64,000 nt of DNA from Vandiemenella viatica (lineage: Eukaryota; Arthropoda; Insecta; Orthoptera; Morabidae), in NCBI GenBank assembly GCA_031002005.1, contig JARYHS010004247.1:186001-250000 (forward strand), written 5' to 3'. Positions 54,999 through 64,000 of this stretch are shown here, in pieces; position 1 is the first letter of the stretch, and each line of letters opens with the position of its first letter. The notes under the pieces were generated by a model, which did no database searches, had not been told where the DNA came from, and was given only the letters and a program-made list of their open reading frames with translations. Position numbers and translations under genes: made by a program.

Positions 54999-56481
54999 TC
55001 AGTCCAACTCTCTCTCTAAGAGTCTCACAGAAAACCAAAAGAAATTTTGGTCGTATGCACGAAAAGTTAATTGTACCAACAGCAATATTCCAGCACTAAT
55101 TCGTGAAGGTTCCGAGGTTAATGAAAGCCGAGATAAAGCTAACGTACTAAATACTGTATTCAAAAATTCATTTACAAATGAACATAAGGATAGTATTCCA
55201 GTTTTCCCACGCCGTGGCGAGTCGGTGATGAAATCATTACGAATAGATACTGCAGGTATTGTTAAGCAATTAGAGCTCCTGAAGTGGGGGAAAGCACCGG
55301 GCCCGGATGGAATTCCAGTAAGATTATTTTCAGAGTATGCGGTGGAAATCGGGCCATTTCTGTCTGATATATTCAGTAAATCATTAGAAGAGCGAAAAGT
55401 ACCTTCAGACTGGAAAATCGCGCAAGTAACTCCGATTTTCAAAAAAGGTGATCGAAGTGATCCTGGGAACTATCGTCCCATATCTATAACATCTGTTTGT
55501 AGTAGAGTTATGGAGCATATTATATGCTCGAACATTATGAATTTTCTAGATGATAATAATTTGCTTACAACAAATCAACACGGATTTCGGAAGAAAAGAT
55601 CATGTGAAACACAGCTGGCCCTATTTACACACGACGTAATGAAAATTATCAATACAGGTTCACAATTAGATGAAATTTTTTAGATTTCCAGAAAGCCTTT
55701 GACTCTGTGCGTACGGTATATCGGATCAGCTTTGTGAATGGATAAAGGATTTTCTAACTGGTCGGTCGCAGTATGTTGTCGTTGAAGGAGAAAGTTCTTC
55801 TAATCTAGATGTTACATCGGGTGTACCTCAAAGAAGTGTAATAGGACCACTTCTTTTCTTAATTTTTATAAACGATCTCGGAGACAAAGTGAAAAGCCTT
55901 TTTAGATTGTTTGCTGCTGATGCGGTTATTTATAGGGAAGTAAGGAATTTGGCCAATTGTTCAGAAATTCAACGCGATCTGGATGTTTTTTTGGCTTTGT
56001 GCGCTGAGTGGCAACTTACTTTAAATTGTAAAAAGTGCAAGACAATGAGCATAACTAACAAAAAGAATCCGATTGTTCAGAAATACGAGGTAAACAGTTC
56101 AGCTATTGATATGGTCGATTCTATGAAATATTTGGGAGTAACAGTACAAAGGAACATGAAATGGGACATACACATTAATTCGTTAGTAGGTAGAACAAAT
56201 TCTAGGCTGCGATTCATAGGTAAATCTTGAAAAATTGTAATGAACAAACAAAGGAGATAGCGTACAAATCTCTTGTGCGTCCACATCTGGATTATTGTTG
56301 TGCCATTTGGGACCCGTTTCGTAAGGGATTGATAGAAAGTATAGAGAAAGTACAGAGAAGAGCCGCTCGATTCGTGACCGCTTGCTACAGTCCTTATGAA
56401 AGCGTCACAGAACTGATTAGTAGATTAGGTTGGGAGTCTCTGGTAGATAGACGACGCACGTTTCGTTTAAACTTATTGTAA
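54999..56481 (+). pseudogene. CR1/L2-type LINE reverse transcriptase
   Basis: Pieces in order: NQKKFWSYARKVN and KWGKAPGPDGIPVRLFSEYA (fingers, 55290-55340), GNYRPISITSVCSRVMEHII, QHGFRKKRSCETQL, DFQKAFDSV-like reading at 55685, VPQRSVIGPLLFLIFIND-like reading at 55825, LFRLFAADAVIYRE (55905-55940), MKYLGVTVQRNMKWDIHIN, and RRAARFVTACYSPYESVT near the end. The catalytic box should be F-A-D-D-A but reads F-A-A-D-A, losing the first Asp. Frameshifts near 55680 and 56228. The N-terminal endonuclease is absent. Confidence 0.85.
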
Positions 56482-56738
56482 AACATGCGTACTCCCACTT
56501 TCACTTTTGAGTGCAGTGAAATACTTCTTCCAGCAACCTATTTGAGTCGGAAGGACAGGAAAGATAAAATTAGAGAAATAAGGTGCTGGACTGATTCTTA
56601 TATGAATTCTTTTTTCCCTCGTACCATTAGGGATTGGAATGCACAGCAAAGAGATTAGCTTTGGTGCTGAGCACCCTCTGCCACCCACAATTTTGTGAAT
56701 TGCGGAGTATATATGTAGATGTAGATAGATGTAGATGT
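54999..56738 (+). mobile_element. CR1/L2-type LINE, 5'-truncated
   Basis: 3' half of a LINE ending in the microsatellite-like tail GTAGATGTAGATAGATGTAG, typical of this insect group. Reverse transcriptase at 54999-56481, then a 3' region with CACCCTCTGCCACCCAC. ATGTGAT at 54990-54996 and 56735-56741 could be the target duplication, but it resembles the tail itself. Confidence 0.8.
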
Positions 56739-58280
56739 GATATAAAACTTGTTCCTTTCGTATCATAATTTCTTATTCTACCTATATCGAAGCAGCAAAC
56801 GTGTATAATTTAACAGCTGATTTGGGCTCATTTCTGGAGTAGAACAAGAAGTAAGACTAATATATCATTTGATTAATGTGTTTCAAGATTTGACTCTCGT
56901 TCACAAATGAGCGAAAAATTTGCGTCCTCGTTCAGACGTACTTCTTTCAATTTCTTGAAAAATAAAATAATAAGATACCTAGCGATTATTAAACTCATTG
57001 ATACCTTATTTTTATGAAAAGATGAAAATTTTAAGATTTTATGACTAGGAAATTGTTCACTTTTTTTTTAATGTTTTCTTTCGTACATAAGTGGATCAGT
57101 ATAACAATATCACAAGGCTTTAGATTTGAGAGCTGCTAAAATAAAAAAAATCTATTTAAAAAGAGTTTCTGAATTAAAATTGTACTGTAAAACTACTTTC
57201 TCATCAAAGGATTCCACTCCAAAAGTTATATTTTCAGTAAAGATTTCGAAATTTCTTTTAAGCAGAATTTCATTAGTTTTATGTATACCTTCATAGATCA
57301 AATACGAAAATCAAAGAAGAATTCGAATCTTACTGTTAACAATGTATATTTTCATTAGATAGGGTACCCAGTTAATTTCATGACTAGGCAATAGAGAATT
57401 TTGTTTTCAGGAAAGAAAACAAGAAAATGAAGGAAAAAATATCTTCTTTAAATAGAGAAATGATTGCTTCATAAATTCTGTGGCCGAATTCCTTTTCTTT
57501 CTTAGTCAACTAATGTTATGCATTTCTTTACAAAATATACCAGGAAGAAAATGATGCTATATGAAAATCACTCATGTCCGATGCCGGACTCGAACCGTGT
57601 ACCCTCGCAGTGCAAGAGGTAGGCACTAACATCTTTAATTCCCCGAGCGAACCTTTGAAAGCACCAGCACGTGAGAACCGCCAAGATGGCAGCTAACAGC
57701 CACACATTTGACAGCACAGCAAAAGACTTCCTCGTTCATAAACTTCCTGTTTACTGTTTCGAAGTTCAATTTTTACAGACAGCAGTGATCAGTAATGGAA
57801 AAATGGACATGGGTATTTATGTATAGTTTTTTATGTATTCCACCACCTTAGAATGTGACTGCAAAAGAATTTTGTCGGTTAAAACATTCCAAATCCTTTG
57901 CGAAATTCTGATGGTCGAGTTATTCGCAAAGAAAAGAATATGATATGGTGCCACAAAAGTAATTCCATGCAATGAATAACGCACACTTTGCAAAATACAT
58001 CAATAACACCATTTATGTTCAGAAAGCACATTCATTTGTTTTGTTTAGTTGTTGATTCATATCTTGAACTGCCATAACTATGGAAGATCTAAGAGAAACG
58101 TTTAATCCCATTTAAAATAAATTACTTTTATAATAACTGCGTATCGTTTTTTGACACAGGACTCAAACCATTTACATGTAGTTATTTCCTGACATGATCT
58201 GAGCACAACATTATAGCGTAAATTTAAACCTTCTTTCAAACCACTCAAAAGAATGCCATTTATTAAGCACTGTTGATAAA
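56739..58280. other. no recognised gene
   Basis: AT-rich, with a tRNA-like head at 57568-57655 and GCCAAGATGGCAGC near 57680. Short open frames only. Confidence 0.5.
57568..57655 (-). repeat. tRNA-like SINE head
   Basis: The minus strand has a perfect B box GGTTCGAGTCC (plus-strand 57586-57596), preceded by an anticodon-arm-like part and followed by GGCATCGGACATGAGTG. The 5' A-box side is poor. It is not a functional tRNA; a SINE head is the likely source. Confidence 0.45.
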
Positions 58281-59366
58281 CACAGTCCAGTCACATTAAT
58301 GTGACCCTCTCTCAAAAACCAGAATAACCACCTTTGGCAAGAGTGGACCGCTACGAGGCGTGCAGGAAGAGAGTCAATTAGGTTTCTGAAGGTGTTCACT
58401 GGGATGTTGAGCCATGCCGACTCCAGTGCCGTGGTCAGCTGCGCTAGATTACGCGGTTGAAGTTCCATGCCACGAACAACCCGATCGAGGTGGTCCCACA
58501 GATTCTCGATTGGATTAAAATCTGGTGAGTTTGCTGGCCAGGGGAGTAAGGTAAATTCATACTGGTGCTCTTCAAAACACGCACATACACTGCGAGATGT
58601 ATGACACCTCGCATTGTCCTGCTGGTAGATGCCATCATTCTGTGGAAATATTATTCACAAGTACGGGTGGACATGGTCCGCAAGGACAGATTTGTGCTGA
58701 TCGATCGTGCCTTCCACAATGATGAATTCACCCAGTGAATGCCATGAAAACATTCGCCAAACCTATAATGTTCCCTCCTCCACCCTGGATCCTTCCGGCA
58801 ATTGTTGCAGGGTGTTTGCTTTCAGACGTCTCACGCCGTATGCGCCAACGTCCATCTGTCTAATGGAGCATAAAACGTGAATCATCGGAAAAAGCCACCT
58901 GCCGCCACTCTGGGGACGTCAAGTTGTGGTACTGGCGTGCAAATTCCAGCCTTCGTCGTCGATGAACAGCAGTCAGCATAGGTGCATTAACGAGGCGTCT
59001 GCTGCGGAGGCCCATACGCAGCAACGTTCGCTGTTGAGGATACACTCTTGGTAGCCCCTTGTTTCATCTGCACTGTCAGTTGCTCAATAGTTACACCTCT
59101 ATTTGCCCGAACGCATCTCCGTACCCTTCATTCGCCTCTGTCATCTATAGCCCGTGGTGCACCACATGTTCCAAGCCGCTCATTTTGAATAGTGCCATTT
59201 TGCCATGCACTGTATACTTTCACCACGGCGGCACGTGAATAGTTCACAAAATTAGCCGTTTCCGAAATGCTTCCACCCTTGGCCTGAAAGTCAATAATCA
59301 TGCTCTTTTGGACGTCGGATAAATCGCTACATTTCTGCATTACGCCAACGATTGAAATGCTTTCCA
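58281..59366 (-). mobile_element. Tc1-like transposon, second copy, interrupted
   Basis: Left inverted repeat 58281-58309 begins CACAGTCCAGTCACATTAAT, identical at its start to the copy at 3803. The flanking TA has become AA. The sequence stays homologous to the first copy until CTTTCC (about 59366), where LINE sequence with a CACACA border begins. The right end is therefore expected beyond this window, on the far side of that LINE. Confidence 0.82.
58312..59340 (-). pseudogene. Tc1-like transposase, second copy, frameshifted
   Basis: Same gene as 3834-4832. Start at the ATG complementary to 59338-59340 (MQKCSDLSDVQKSMIIDFQA). The N-terminal DNA-binding half is open to about 59128; then LRSRRLVNAPMLTAVHRRRR and EFARQYHNLTSPEWRQ; the first catalytic Asp is kept in VAFSDDSRFMLH (about 58865-58900), unlike in the first copy. 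The second half is scrambled: the DNAR and NSPDLNPIENLW region (58480-58640) is readable only across frame changes. The end, NTFRNLIDSLPARL, is clear. The two copies complement each other in what they have lost. Confidence 0.85.
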
Positions 59367-61226
59367 CACACACAGCCACCATTCTCTGCCATTTCTTCAA
59401 TAGGCAGTGTTTTATGGGAGCAGTTATCCTAGGATATTTTCTCCAATTAACAACGTTGGTCAATTCTTCCGAGTTGGTTGTTCTGTATTTTGGTGCATTA
59501 GTTTATTAAACTCAATGGTCTTTTAAGTCGGTCTGTTGAAATGTCATACTGACCAATGTTTTTGACCATTAGATTCTTTGACTTCTGGGAGCTTTTGTAG
59601 AAAAAGTTTGTCAGCAGCCTGAATCTGTCCAGGAGAATAGGCAGTGCAGTAGCCTCGTATAGGACATCGGTCGGGAAATGACGTGGCAAGTGTAGGGCTC
59701 TCTTCAATGCCCGATATTAAATGACTTGTATCTTTTGTATTTGATGATTTGCGGCGTATGCCCATACAGGACATGCAAATTCCATAATTGGACGGATAAG
59801 GGTAGTGTAGATTTTGATTCCAGTAGTTGGAGGTAGTCGGCTATTAAAATTGATGAGAGGGTTGAGTTGCTGTAATCTCGCACTCACTCGGCATCTGACT
59901 TCCTCTATGTGGGCGTGCCACGTTAATCTCCTATCCAGTGTGACCCCTAGATAGTGAACAGTTGTAGACCAGGGGAAGTCCTTGCCATTGAGGTGTAATA
60001 GAGGATGTGGTATCACCGGTAGCGCTGGGTCTCATCTTCGCGTTAGCATAATGGCTTGCGTTTTAGCAGGATTTATTTCTATTCTCCACCACCTAGCCCA
60101 AGCAAGAGTTTTCTGTAGGACTTCCTGGAGACGACGGGTTACAAAAGCTCTGCTTCTGCTGAGAGAGAAGTATGCGGTGTCATCTGCGACACCGGGGTTA
60201 TAAGTTTGTCAGCAGTGTACAATGTATAAAGTACTGGTCCGTGAACCGACCCTTGAGGGACATAGGCCCGGATCCGTCTTCTAGTTGAGAAAGCATTGTT
60301 GACGCGGACACTGAATGTGCGGCCGGCGAGATAGCTCCTAATAAGTTTCACACATACAGTCCTGGGAACCCCTGCTCATAGAGCTTGAGCAGGAGTCCCG
60401 AGTGCCATACCGAATCGAACGCTCTGGAGATGTCAAGTAGTACTATCCCGCAGTATTCCTTGAAGTTAAAGGCTCTAGGGGCTTTCTCGACGACTGTCAT
60501 GAGCCGCTGAGTGGTGGAGTGGCCTTTTCTGAATCCTATCTGGTGGTTTGAGATGATACTGTTTGCTTCTAAGTGGGTGTACAGCCTTTTGAGTAGCAGT
60601 CTCTCACAAACTTTACTGACAGATGGAAGAAGGCTAATAGGCCGGTAGTGTTGAGGGAAGAGTGGGTTTTTACTGCTTTTGTGTATACCGACTACTTCTG
60701 CGTGTTTCCTGTTTTGTGGGTATTGTTGCAGTCTTAGAATTTTATTGAAGATCTCTGTCAGGTATGTTATCGCCTCAGGTGGTAGTTTGCGGAGGAGAAG
60801 GTTGTTAACCTTGTCCCGTCCAGGAGCCTTGCGAGGGGGAAGTTTAGGAACATAGCTGGCTACTTCCTCAGCAGTGATTGTCTTAATTTCAAACTTGTCC
60901 TCCGCATTGAGAAATGCTTGTAATCTACGGCGAACTATATTCAGATGGCGATGATTCACGTTGGTTTGCGCTGGCCGGAAGTTCTTTTCAAAGGTGTCTG
61001 TTAAGGCATTAGCCTTATCTTCGGGGTTATATACAAGTCCTCTCTCGCCGTGGAGTTGTGTAAGTCGTTTCCTGTGTCGGGTGAACCTCCTGGTTTGGTT
61101 CCAAAGCGATTCATCATCCGGGTTAAGCATAGAGATGCGGGCATCCCATTCCCTATTTCTATGCTCCATCAGGGAAACCTTTAGCTCCCGCTGTAGGCGG
61201 TTTAGAAGTCGTTTCGTAAGGGGGTT
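59367..61226 (-). mobile_element. Jockey-type LINE, second copy family, 3' part
   Basis: The 3' end (59367-59500) borders Tc1-like sequence with a short (TG)n on the minus strand. ORF2 runs 59498-61226 and is cut at 61226 by the Gypsy-type LTR (TGTAACA). The 5' rest should continue beyond the window. It is related to, but distinct from, the LINE at 5036 (shared KAPG-x-D-x-VNNL-LR-LPP). Confidence 0.82.
59498..61226 (-). pseudogene. Jockey LINE reverse transcriptase, frameshifted
   Basis: The best part, 60348-61169, is open for 273 codons: WNQTRRFTRHRKRLTQLHGE, KLPPRKAPGRDKVNNLLLRK, FPQHYRPISLLPSVSKVCER, SNHQIGFRKGHSTTQRLM and CGIVLLDISRAFDSVWHSGL, with the first catalytic Asp in LLDISRAFD. 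The next part (60139-60351) has VPQGSVHGPVLYTLYTADK, where the expected Y-A-D-D reads Y-T-A-D. Then HYLGVTLDRRLTWHAHIEEV (59900-59960) and the C-terminal PVWAYAANHQIQKIQVI. Frameshifts near 60350, 60140 and 59710. Confidence 0.86.
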
Positions 61227-61716
61227 TGTAACATAACAAGCGTCTGCGCCAGGTGTCTGCAGCAGACGACGCTTGTTAACGATGTATTAACTTTGAGTAA
61301 TACTAAGTCAGTCTGTCTCTGACCGCCGGACGAGATTGTTCGCGCGGAGGCACATTTCGGTCTAACAGTTTGGAAATTGTTACAGGCTCAAATAAAGTAT
61401 TAAAGTGATTTATATAAGCGTGTGATGAATAGAATTTGTGATTCGGAAGAGAATATTTTTCTTAAAGTGGCTACATGTGGTGAGAGGAACTTTAATCAAT
61501 GTGGTAGATCATTTTGTTGTAGAAACTCTTTATCCTACGAACTTGTAATTTTCGGCGAAGTCCAATACCTTATCTAAAATCTCATATTTGGTGGTGGTAT
61601 TTTTCCGTTGGGTGAAATAGCTGCATCTTAACTATTACAATAAAGTCACTTTGTGTGAAGTTGCATATAAACTGTTCTTTTTATTTAGTGAACCCAACGC
61701 TCGAAATTTACCTAAA
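61227..61716 (+). repeat. Gypsy-type LTR (5')
   Basis: Starts TGTAACATAACAAGCG right where LINE coding sequence stops, contains AATAAA (about 61391 and 61641), and ends just before a primer-binding site. The exact 3' border is uncertain by a few bases. The partner LTR lies outside the window. Confidence 0.7.
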
Positions 61717-61735
61717 CCTGGCGACCGCGGCATAA
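61717..61735 (+). promoter_or_regulatory. primer-binding site of Gypsy-type element
   Basis: CTGGCGACCGCGGCATAAG directly after the LTR; TGGCGACC-type sites are standard tRNA primer sites in insect Gypsy elements. The leader 61736-62636 has no recognised gene; it is GC-richer near 62090-62280. Confidence 0.65.
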
Positions 61736-62636
61736 GAACCTTTTTTATCTGTTTTATTAACTTATTTGTGTTTCTAAGTAAGTGACTGTGTGCTCAAATC
61801 AGTATTCAAAAAGTTTAACCCAACATAAAGCCTCTGTAGCCTTGCATGGCGACTCAGTGACAGGACGTGTGGTAAAATAGGCATCTGGAGGAGAAATTAA
61901 CTTTCAATTCCCGAGCATACACACGGGGATAAAGAGGACAAAAGATAAATTACGGCGAAGTGTGAATAAGGCGACAATTAGGCGCGAAGACGACAATAGT
62001 CAGAGTTGAAGATATACCACTACGACGACACGAGCCAGTGAGTCAAAGACGGCGAGTGAAGATAATCTACTTATAGAGACCAGTTGGAGGTGGCGCTGCC
62101 CAGTGGGGAACGGAGTAACTAGACGAGCATTTCCGAGTGGAGCCGAGAGCAGACGACAGGCGGCCGACGTCTACGCAGACACGAGGGTGTCCGGGACCAG
62201 CCGAAGGAAGCCGAGCGGGAGCAGCTGATCCGAGCCAACCTGCAACCAGCCGAGGGGACCCGAGCAGACCTGAGTGAAGACACCAAAGCTAAGTTTGGCT
62301 GGCTGCTACTTGCAATTTGCTGCCAAGCGTCTCTCCCTATCCGTTCCGTGCTTTTAATTTTTTTTCCTGTAATTTCGAATCACACAGAGGAAGGAAAACC
62401 GAGTTGGGTTTTTCTCTCCATTTCCAGTTCCTTTGTCATTCTAGTGACACTTACTGCATATTGACAATCCAGGCGCTGGAGTATTTACGCTGCACAAGTA
62501 GTTTGTTTCTAGTTCGCATGCATTGAATTCTGATATGGTGAACGCGTTTTGTGAAGAGCGGCGTTGTGTTGAAAGCGACTAAGTAACTGATTTTATTGGA
62601 GTTTTCCCGGTGCATTTATAACATAAACTTACCGAA

Positions 62637-64000
62637 ATGGGGGAAGAGACGGAGTCAAAGCTGGCTGAAATGCTGGCTAGGTTTGCGGAAACCCTAAATA
62701 ATAAATTTGATGCCCAATTTGAAACCCTTAGGGACTCTAATGATAAACTTGATTCCAAATTTGAAACTCTTAGGGACTCTAATGATAAACTTGATTTCAA
62801 ATTTGAAACCCTTAAGGACTCTAATGATAAATTTGATTCCGAATTTGAAACCCTTAATGGTAAACTCGAAGTGATGGGGAGGGAGCAGAAATTGCACATA
62901 GCAGAATTAGAAAGAAAACTTGTAGAGTATAGTGTTATGTGTGTTGGGCGGACGGAGTAGTTATCCTCTCAAGTTTCCAAGCTAAAACAACAGGTTGAGC
63001 AGGAAACGAGTGGTTTGCGCCAGGATACCGGTGCCTTACAGGCGCAATATTTACAGTTAATGGAAAAAAGCGACAGTCAGAGCCACCGCGTAGGGTGCCT
63101 TGAAGATCAGATGCAAAAATTTCAGGGTAGTGTCCAACGGAGCTATGCGGAACTGAAGTGTGATGTCAAAGGGCTGGCAGCTGACATGGAAAAGGTTTAT
63201 GAAGATGTTGAGAAGGTGAAACTACATACCCCTCTAGTGGTGAAACAATAACTAGTAAAACAAGTCCCCAATGTAGTGAGGGAAGAACTTGTCAAGTACC
63301 AAGAAATTATAAAGACCTCAGCTTTTCCGGTTAAAGTCAATGATGATAAGATAGATTGGGAGGAATTTTCGGGAAAGAATTGTATACATCCTGTAAAGTT
63401 CATTAGAAATATTGAAAATTTCGCACCTTTCCTAATGGCTAGTGAAGAAAATAAAATTAGAATGGTAATTAAACATTTGAGAGGAGAACCTCGTCTTTGG
63501 GCAGATCAATTCGAAGGCCGATTTGAGACGTTTGCACAATTTAAAACAGATTTTTTAAACCTATACTGGTCAGCAGAAAGACAGATTGCCGTGAAATTCG
63601 AATTAATGTTGGGCGAGCATTATGATCCGAATAAAGAGACACAAACTAATTTTTTTATGAGGTGTTACTCATCTTGCAGGTACCTAGATCAACCTCACAG
63701 TGAGGAAGAATATGTTAAAATGATTGCGGCTCGCTTACCCGAACAAACGCAATTTATTCTTACCAGCCATAAAATATGTTCGATTAAGGATGCCATAGAC
63801 ATGTTGGGAAGGTTGGATGTCCAAGAGGAGAGGATGAGGAGAGAGAGATCGAAGATTCAGAATGGGTATAGACACTTTCAGGATAGGGGTACACGAGGAG
63901 GCGGTTACTGGAGAGAAGAAGGAAGGAATAACCGACAAGGACCGGTAAACACATACCAACACGGGGCCAGACAGAGAAACAATTTTGGGCCGAATAACCA
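62637..64000 (+). pseudogene. Gypsy-type gag, two in-frame stops, runs off the end
   Basis: One reading frame from ATG 62637 (MGEETESKLAEMLARFAETL) to the last base, broken only by TAG at 62957-62959 and TAA at 63249-63251. The N-terminal part is a coiled coil with a repeated 14-residue unit (KFETLRDSNDKLDS). A second coiled-coil stretch has QVSKLKQQVEQET and EDQMQKFQGSV. The capsid domain follows from about 63350: DWEEFSGKNCIHPVKFIRNI, MVIKHLRGEPRLWADQF, FAQFKTDFLNLYWS. An Arg/Gly/Asn-rich tail starts near 63840. The capsid part matches retrotransposon gag proteins and is undamaged. Protease and pol are expected beyond the window. Confidence 0.85.
62715..62861 (+). repeat. 42-bp tandem repeat inside gag
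   Basis: Three and a half units (62715-62756, 62757-62798, 62799-62840, part at 62841-62861) differ by only a few bases. Each codes 14 residues, two heptads, and so lengthens the coiled coil in register. Confidence 0.9.

Noticed and set aside
62715..62861. Possible CRISPR array (regular 42-bp period)
   Set aside because: Units are contiguous, without spacers, and code in frame within gag; the genome is eukaryotic.
62579..62899. Minus-strand repeat frame rich in Ser, Leu and Arg
   Set aside because: Complement of the 42-bp tandem repeat in gag; not an independent gene.

Overview
This window looks like gene-poor, AT-rich nuclear DNA of an arthropod, most likely an insect. The signs are Jockey-, R1-, RTE- and CR1-type LINEs with insect-like motifs, tRNA-derived SINEs with poly(A) tails, a Tc1-like DD34E family, a Penelope-like element, and Pol II promoters that pair a TATA box with the arthropod initiator TCAGT. 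I found no host gene, rRNA or CRISPR. Almost everything recognisable is mobile-element sequence, much of it nested, and perfect or near-perfect target-site duplications let the nesting order be read.

Layout. 1-2.7 kb: nothing recognised. 2.7-10.4 kb: a decayed R1-type LINE (minus strand) holding a SINE and a Tc1-like transposon, which itself holds a full-length but broken Jockey-type LINE. 10.7-30.4 kb: a palindrome about 20 kb long whose arms begin AGTAGTGGGG, read here as a non-autonomous Polinton/Maverick-like element. Its left arm is interrupted by a CR1-type LINE (itself split by an RTE LINE) and by a Penelope-like element. Its right arm is interrupted by an LTR retrotransposon carrying a truncated SINE. 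30.9-32.4 kb: a hAT-type MITE with a Harbinger-type MITE inside. 32.4-40.5 kb: LINE ORF1 debris, a hAT transposase end, a hammerhead-like inverted repeat, a possible solo LTR, an acidic pseudogene and a 5' Jockey LINE fragment.

41.4-47.7 kb is the most unusual part: a compact, virus-like module. It has an adenain-type cysteine protease, a minor-capsid-like gene, a tiny basic ORF, a putative double-jelly-roll major capsid gene, and an intact 157-codon ORF. These run on the plus strand with overlapping or near-touching ends. They converge on two minus-strand copies of a gene also present, broken, in both arms of the 20-kb palindrome. That shared gene links the two loci. Its product seems to hold two PC4-like (single-stranded DNA-binding) repeats, which is an inference. 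All but the smallest genes and the 157-codon ORF are broken, so this is a fossil.

48-64 kb: LINE debris, an LTR/primer-site candidate before an intact 325-codon gag-like ORF, long stretches without recognised genes, a CR1/L2-type LINE (55-56.7 kb), a second Tc1-like copy interrupted by a second Jockey LINE, and finally a Gypsy-type LTR element whose gag runs off the end of the window.
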